NCBI RefSeq assembly: GCF_033568475.1
Contig: NW_027331831.1
Span: 12,276,001 to 12,340,000, forward strand
DNA from: Henckelia pumila
Lineage: Eukaryota; Streptophyta; Magnoliopsida; Lamiales; Gesneriaceae
DNA: 64,000 bases
Direction: 5' to 3'
The notes under the pieces: generated by a model
Seen by the model: only the letters and a program-made list of their open reading frames with translations
Told to the model about the DNA's origin: nothing
Database searches by the model: none
Program-made: the position numbers and the translations under genes
In this document: piece by piece, positions 57,304 through 64,000 of the stretch
How positions within the stretch are numbered: the stretch's first letter is position 1
How the letters are laid out: every line of letters begins with the position of its first letter

Positions 57304-60300
57304 AACCCAAGTAGAAACCACCACGTTTGGTGCTTTTCCTATCATCAATATCTCCTGCCCAATCTGCATCACTATAGCCTACCAAATTAGTATTGGTTTC
57401 ATTGGTGTACCACAATTCCAATTCTAAAGTGCTTGCCACATGTTTAAAAATTATCTTTACTACTTTTAAGTGTGTGACTTTAGGACCAGATTGATATCGT
57501 GCACATAAGCACACACTAAACATAATATCAGGTCGACTTACACTCAAATACATCAAACTGCCAATCATGTTGCGGTACAGAGTGTTTTCAATACTGTCTT
57601 TACTTAATTTTTCACTCGACCCATAGGTGTTTTCATAGTTTAGCATTATCAGTACAGAACTTCTTCACCAAATTATTATCATATTTACTTTGACACAGAA
57701 ATATTCCATCATTCATTTGTTTTACTTGTAAACCCAAAAAGTAGTTTAATTCATCAACCATACTCATTTCGAAGGTGGAAGACATGCACATAACAAAATC
57801 ATTCACAAGTTTTTGAGATGAATAACATAATATTATGTTATCAACAAAAAATTGACAAATAAGAATGTTACTTTGACCTTTTAGCATAAAATTTTTTGTG
57901 TACCTCACCTCTTTTGAATTCAATGTTAAGAAAATATTCTGTCAGTTTTCCATACCAAGAACTAGGGGCTTGTTTCAATCCATATAGTGCCTTCTTCAAT
58001 TTGTACACGTGATCTAGGTGGTACGGATCTTCAAATCTCTTAGGTTGTCTCACATACACTTCTTCACTCAAAATTCCATTAAAAATACACTTTTAACATC
58101 CATTTGAAAGAGTTTCATTTTAATGTGACATTCAATGGCTAACAAGAGTCGGATAGAATCAATACAGACTACATGAGCAAAAGTTTCATCAAAGTCAACC
58201 CCCTTAACCTGTGTATACCCTTGAGCTACAAACCTAGCTTTATTCCTCACAATATTTCCCGACTCATCAGTTTTATTTTTAAAAATTCATTTTGTTCCAA
58301 TTATATTACCATGATCAGGTGTAGGTACTAAGGACCAAACATCATTTCTCACAAACTGCTCAAGCTCTTCATGCATTGCATTGACCCAAAATTCATCTTT
58401 TAAAGCTTCGATCACATTTTTTGTTTCAATGCTGGATATTAAACATGAGTGTCTTACCTGAGAGTATGTGGGACTCATACATACTAACCATATCATTTTT
58501 TTGTAGTTAATATTTTCCTTTCTTCGGGTTTGCATCGTCCTTGTGCATCTCCGATAATTTGAGACGACGGATGATTTTTTGAATTTGACTTGGTATATCT
58601 TTTACATCATCGTATACACCCTCTTCAAAGTCCTCTTGATCATCAGTATTCTGTTCAGGTAAGGTCAGAGTATGTGTTGGACGGAGTGTTGGGCTAGGCG
58701 TTGAGCTGGATGGGACAACACTTGGAACAACATTTGAATCCTCTTGCGGTGTGATGTATTCTTGCAGATCATCAATGCTCTCTTCAGCTGTTTTTATTTT
58801 AAGATCTGCAAATTAATCAAATACAACATTATGGATTCGATAGTTGTCCTAGTCCTCAAGTTAAACATTTGATAGGCACGACTATTTGAATCATAACCAA
58901 GAAATAAATACTTATCATTTTTTGAATCAAACTTGGTCAGATGCACCATGTCATTCAACACATAGCATAAACACCCAAATACATGAAAGTACTTGAGGTT
59001 AGGCCTCTTTTCCATGAGTATCTTATAGGATGTCATAGTAGAACCCTCTCTCAGCCAAAAATCTTTTTGAAATTTTTTTCGATCTTAGCATTACCCTTGC
59101 CAATTCTTGTTGGGTTCGATTTTTGCGTTCAGCAATACTATTCTGTTGGGGTGTCTTAGGGGCAAAGTATTCATGTGATATACCTTTTTTTCACAAAAAT
59201 AATCAAATAAGGAGTTTTCAAATTCCTTACCATGATCCGTTCTTATTCTGGAAACCTTCAAATTATGCAAGTTAGAAATTCTTGTTACCAAATTTTTAAA
59301 TGAATCGAAAGTATCCGACTTTTCTCTTAAAAAGATTACCCATGCGTACCTTGAGAAGTCGTCAACACACAAAAATGAGTACTTCTTACCTCCACAACTT
59401 TCAACCTCCATAGGACCCATCAAATCCATATGCAGGAGTTGAAAGCAGCGTGTTGTCCCAAAGTATTGTAACACTGGGTGTGACACACAAGTTTACTTAC
59501 CTTTTCTACATGATCCGCAAATATATGGAATCCTAGAATTCAGTTTTGGCATCCCCCGAACAACCTCAAGCTTAATCAGTTTCTTCAGTGTTTTAAAATT
59601 AACACGACCTAATTTTTGATGCCCTGAATTCAGATCATCAACTTTGATGTGTTTGCATGCAATTTCTTCTCCAAGTTGATAACAGTATTCTGCTGATCTG
59701 GTTCCTGTCAAAACACGAGTTATTATGATCAAATATTTCACAGAAATTCTTATCAAATTTGACATAAATATTATCATCGCATAATTGACTAATGCTAATA
59801 AATTATCACTTAATCCTTCGACATGTAAAACATTATGAAGTCTGGGTAGTCCTTCCACATTCAATGTGTCTTTTCCAACGATCTTTCCTTTTGCTCCACC
59901 TCCATATGTCACTTTCTTTCTCTTGTTCAACATAGTCCAAGAGATACTTCTTGGATTCTGTCATATGACGTGAACTACCACTGTCGAAGTGCAACATTAG
60001 ATTTTAAAAAGGTATAAACAACATTACAGTTGGATTTAGCTTTTGGTACCCAAACCTTTTTTACAGTGTTTTTCTTCTTGTCCGTGTTATGGTGAGTGTT
60101 GGACAACACTAGTGGAAAAACTTGTTTGGTACTCCAGTACATATAGTCGTACCTGAGTTTAAAACAATAAGTCTTGATGTGACCTTGTTTGTGACAGTAG
60201 TGGCATACAAACCTGCGCTTCTTTTGTTTTGTTCTCAAAAAATGAACTTGTGCTTTTGGTGGAACAGGATTTGCCTTAGGAGTCATGTTTGGAACACTTG

Positions 60301-60370
60301 TAGAGTGACTGTTCTCCTTGACGAAGACAGTTTGTTTTGATGATTCCCCTCTTCAAATTTGCTATTTTCA
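57304..60370 (-). pseudogene. Copia element remnant, left arm of inverted repeat
   Basis: Minus strand, from the centre outwards. Gag zinc knuckle CHYCHKQGHIKTYC lies near 60200, then protease FDSGSSRHMT near 59970. Integrase zinc region (CGSCRKGK) and core (LHMDLMGP, TDHGKEF) follow at 59530-59090. RT at 58535-57630 has QMDVKSVFL and YGLKQAP but FVDN in place of YVDD. A partial RNase H (YSDADWAGDIDDRKST) ends at an AC repeat at 57304. Numerous frameshifts are present, and a 40-bp piece after the integrase core is missing relative to the right arm. Gag before the knuckle and the 5' LTR are absent. Confidence 0.88.
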
Positions 60371-63104
60371 AAGCCTAGACCAACTTTGTCATCTTTCCTC
60401 ATCATTAGTAGTGAAAATATCAAATTTGAAGTGGGGGGTCATCAAAACAAACTGTATTCGTCAAGGAGAACAATCACTCTACAAGTGTTCCAAACATGAC
60501 TCCTAAGGAAAATTCTGTTCCACCAAAAGAACAAATTCATGTTCCGAGAACAAAACAAAGGAAGCGCAGGTTTGTATGCCACTACTGTCACAAACAAGGT
60601 CACATCAAGCCTTACTGTTTTAAACTCAGGTATGACTACATGTACTTGAGTGTCAAGCAAGTTTTTCCACCAGTGTTGTCCAACACTCACCATAACACAA
60701 ACAAGAATAAAAACACAGTGAAAAAGGTTTGGGTACCAAAAGCTAAATCCAACGGTAATGTTGTTTATACCTCTTTAAAAACTAATGTTGCAGGTACCTG
60801 CTAATTCGACAGTGGTAGTTCACGTCATATGACAGAATCCAAGAAGTATCTCTCGGACTATGTTGAACAAGAGAAAGGAAGTGACGTATGGAGGTGGAGA
60901 AAAAGAAAAAATCGTTGGAAAAGACACATTGAATGTGGAAGAACTACCTATACTTCATAATGTTTTACATGTCGAAGGATTAAGTGCTAATTTAATTTGC
61001 ATTAGTCAATTATGCGATGATAATCTTTATGTCAAATTTGGTAAGAATTTTTGTGAAGTATTTGATCATAATAACTCATGTGTTTTGACAGGAACCAGAT
61101 CAGCAGAAAATTGCTATCAACTTGGAGAAGAAATTGCATGCAAACACATCAAAGTTGATGATCTGGATTTATGACATCAAAAGTTAGGTCGTGTTAATTT
61201 TAAAACACTGAAGAAACTGATTAAGATTGAGGTTGTTCGGGGGATGCCAAACCTGAATTCTGGGATTCCATATATTTGCGGAGCATGTAAAAAAGGTAAG
61301 CAAACTCATGTGTCACACCCAGTGTTAAAACACTTTGGGACAACACGCTGCCTTCAGCTCCTGCACATGGACACTACAATAGAATGGTATTGCTGAACGC
61401 AAAAACTGAACACTACAAGAAATGGCAATGTTAATGCTAAGCTCGAAAAACATTTCAAAAAGATTTTGGACTGAGGCATTGAACACTGCATGCCATATTT
61501 CAAATAGAGTTTATTTGAGGAAGGGTTATACTATGGCATCCTATGAGATACTCATGGGAAAGAGGCCTAACCTCAAGTACTTTCATGTCTTTGGGTGTTT
61601 ATGTTATGTGTTGAATGACAAGGTGCATCTGACTAAGTTTGATTCAAAAAGTGATAAGTGCTTATTTCTTGGTTATGCTTCAAATAGTCGTGCCTATCTA
61701 ATGTTTAACTTGAGGTCTAGGACGATTATCGAATCCATTAATGTTGTATTCGATGACTTTTCAGATCTGAAAGGAAAAACAACTGAAGAAAACATTTATG
61801 ATCTGCTGGAATACATCACACCGCAAGAGGATTCAAATGTTGTTCCAAGTGTTGTCCCATCTAGCTCAACACCTAGCTCAGCACTCAGTCCAACACATAC
61901 AAAAATATGATAGAGTTAGTCTGTATGAGTTCCACATACTCTCAGGTAAGACACTCATGTTTAATATCCAAGCATTGAACCAAAAAATGTGATTGAAACT
62001 TTAAAAGATAAATTTTGGATCAATGCAATGCATGAAGAGCTTGAGCAGTTTGTGAGAAATTATGTTTGGTCCTTAGTACCAAAACTGATCATGGTAATAT
62101 AATTGGAACAAAATAGATTTTTAAAAATAAAACTGATGAGTCGGGAGTCGGGAAATATTGTGAGGAATAAAGCTAGGTTGATAGCTCAAGGGTACACACA
62201 GGTTGAGGGGGTTGACTTTGATGAAACCTTTGCTCCTGTAGCCCGTATTGAGTCTGTCCGACTCTTGTTTGACATTTAATGTCACATGAAAATTAAACTC
62301 TTTTAAATGGATGTTAAAGTGCATTTTAATGGTATTTTGAGTGAAGAGGTGTATGTGAGACAACCTAAGAGATTTGAAGGTTCATACCACGTAGATCACA
62401 TGTACAAATTGGAAAAGGCACTAAATGGATTGAAACAAGCCCCTCGTACTTGGTATGGAAGACTTAAAGAATATTTGCTCAACATTGGATTCAAAAGAGG
62501 TGAGGTAGACAAAACTCTTTTTTTGCAAAACGGTCAAAGTAACATTCTTATTTGTCAAATTTATGTCGATAGCATAATATTATGTGATTCATCTCAAAAA
62601 AATTGGGAATGATTTTGTTACGTGCATGTCTTCCACCTTTGAAATGAGTATGGTTGGTGAATTGAACTACTTTTTGGGTTTATAAGTAAAACAAAAGAAT
62701 GATGGAATATTTATATGTCAAAGTAAATATGCTAAGAATTTGATGAATAAGTTATGTACTGATAATGCTAAACTATGAAAACACAGGGTTGAGTGAAAAA
62801 TTAAGTAAAGACAGTGTTGACAACACTCTGTACCGCAGAATGATTGGAAATTTGCTGTATTTGAGTGCAAGTCGACCTGATATTATAATTAGTGTGTGCT
62901 TATGTGATCGATATCAATCTGATCCTAAAGTCACACATTTAAAAACAGTAAAGAGAATTTTTAAATATGTGGCAGACATTTTAGAATTGGGATTGTGGTA
63001 TACCAATGAAACCAATACTAATTTGGTAGGCTATAGTGATGCAGATTGGGCAGGAGATATTAATGATATAAAAAGCACCACACGTGGTTATTTCTACTTG
63101 GGTA
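57304..63104. repeat. Large head-to-head inverted repeat of a copia element
   Basis: The left arm (57304-60370, minus) and right arm (60412-63104, plus) begin with TGAAAATA(G/T)CAAATTTGAA on their respective strands, 18 of 19 bases equal, separated by a 41-bp spacer (60371-60411). The proteins encoded by the arms agree closely from zinc knuckle to RNase H, with separate deletions in each. Confidence 0.87.
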
Positions 63105-63487
63105 ATAACTTGATATCTTGGTATAATATAAAGAAAAATTGTGTGTCTCTTTCTACTGCTGAATCCGAATATGTGGCAACTAAAATTTGTTGTACACAAC
63201 TCTTGTAGATGAATCAAATGTTAGAGGCTTATGGTCTTAAGAGTGAAATTTCAATTGTGTACTGTGATAACTCAAGCGCGATTGATATGTCTAAAAACCC
63301 AGTACAATACTCTCGAACTAAACACATTGACATAAGACATCACTTTATTCGAGATTTAGTTAAGAAAGGTAAGATCCGTATGTATTTTTTTGGAACTAAT
63401 AACCAACTGGTCGATATATTCACGAAAGCATTAAACTTTGAGAGATTCACCAGTCTAAGGAAATCTCTTAGCATGTGTTCACTCTAA
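60412..63487 (+). pseudogene. Copia element remnant, right arm of inverted repeat
   Basis: Plus strand. Zinc knuckle CHYCHKQGHIKPYC near 60580, then protease FDSGSSRHMT near 60807 directly after an in-frame TAA. The integrase zinc domain is at 60860-61300. The core between LLHMD (61365) and the AERK-like region (61385) is deleted by about 330 bp compared with the left arm. The integrase C-terminal region is at 61422-61910. RT fragments are at 62307-62612, with YVDS for YVDD. RNase H at 62765-63487 has YSDADWAGD, STAESEYVA and DIFTKALN and is nearly complete, with one TAG at 63206-63208. The copy is dead. It lacks gag upstream of the knuckle, like the left arm. Confidence 0.88.
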
Positions 63488-64000
63488 TCACTCACGGATG
63501 TTGTCCTCCAGTTTTGCCAACACAGAAGGACAACACCAAACATGCATGTGCATCTTCAGGAATATAGGCATTCTGCATTTTTATTTTGTCTTATGTTTTA
63601 CACTATGTGTTAACATTAATCAGCATGATGTAGTGTTCTGCAAAAGTCAATTTAATAATCACGTGCCATGATTTTTGTTGTTGCTCTAACTAAACCACAA
63701 AGTAGTTGAGGGATGATCGTATACTTTATGATCTTGTCCTATGTGAAAAAGTTTCACAAACTTAGAGTTTTGGCATGATTCTGTTGCTCTAACTAAACCA
63801 CGAAGTAGTTGAGAGATGTTTGTATAATCCATGATCTTGTCTCATGTGAAAAGTGGTTCCACAAATTTAGAGTTTAGTTTGATAAAATTTCATTATCCAA
63901 TATGTAATGGAAATCAAACTCTAAGAAAAATAAAATAAAAAAATTAGAAAAAGCTACTAAAGGATTCTAATGAAGACCGTTCTTTTAGTGTGCAGGCTAC
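63488..64000 (+). other. Region 3' of the copia RNase H, with a tandem repeat
   Basis: Non-coding. It contains repeated words related to TGTTGTCC / GGACAACA (63500-63535) and a duplicated unit of about 104 bp (63679-63885). I could not identify a polypurine tract or LTR start before the window ends. Confidence 0.5.
63679..63885 (+). repeat. Tandem repeat, two units of about 104 bp
   Basis: Both units start GTTGCTCTAACTAAACCAC, continue with AAGTAGTTGAG and ATGATCTTGTC, and end ACAAA.TTAGAGTTT. They differ at roughly one base in six or seven. Confidence 0.8.

Overview
This is a stretch of plant nuclear DNA, almost certainly from a eudicot. The genes have GT-AG introns and TATA boxes, intergenic DNA is very AT-rich, and most of the window is nested LTR retrotransposons, Helitron remnants and hAT-type MITEs. 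There is no bacterial or organellar content. I found no tRNA, rRNA or CRISPR. The species cannot be named from the sequence alone.

Region 1 (1-31.5 kb) is a nested repeat block. A Ty1/copia element with an open RT-RNase H frame and a 1.86-kb 3' LTR (1-3657) sits inside the env-like region of a SIRE/Maximus-type copia element, whose 3' LTR is 4597-5821. Two diverged copies of a Helitron-type RPA (OB-fold) gene follow, at 6.7-7.5 kb and 29.7-31.4 kb. Between them lies a second SIRE/Maximus-like element on the minus strand (8028-29231). That element is itself split in its RT region by a 9.27-kb non-coding LTR element (15418-24685) with a 5-bp target duplication. The host element carries two short antisense reading frames, each with its own TATA box about 65 bp upstream of the ATG. 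These are the most unusual coding signals in the window.

Region 2 (31.5-57 kb) is gene-bearing. In order: a 6-phosphogluconolactonase-family gene (+, 3 exons, signature residues altered); a small RRM protein gene (-, 2 exons); a tail-anchored cytochrome b5 (-, 3 exons); and a complete eight-exon P450 of the CYP85A brassinosteroid 6-oxidase type (+, 464 aa). The spaces between hold three MITEs with perfect 8-bp target duplications, a decayed solo LTR, and a cluster of ultra-short poly(A)-tailed insertions flanked by 12-17 bp direct repeats.

Region 3 (57-64 kb) is a large head-to-head inverted repeat. Two 5'-truncated copies of one copia element face each other across a 41-bp spacer. Both have lost the YVDD active site. 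A transcript crossing the centre could fold into a hairpin about 3 kb long.

The four host genes are unrelated housekeeping or hormone genes, and nothing suggests that they form a cluster. Exon boundaries were placed by hand from splice sites, phase and family knowledge. All divergence statements are estimates by eye.
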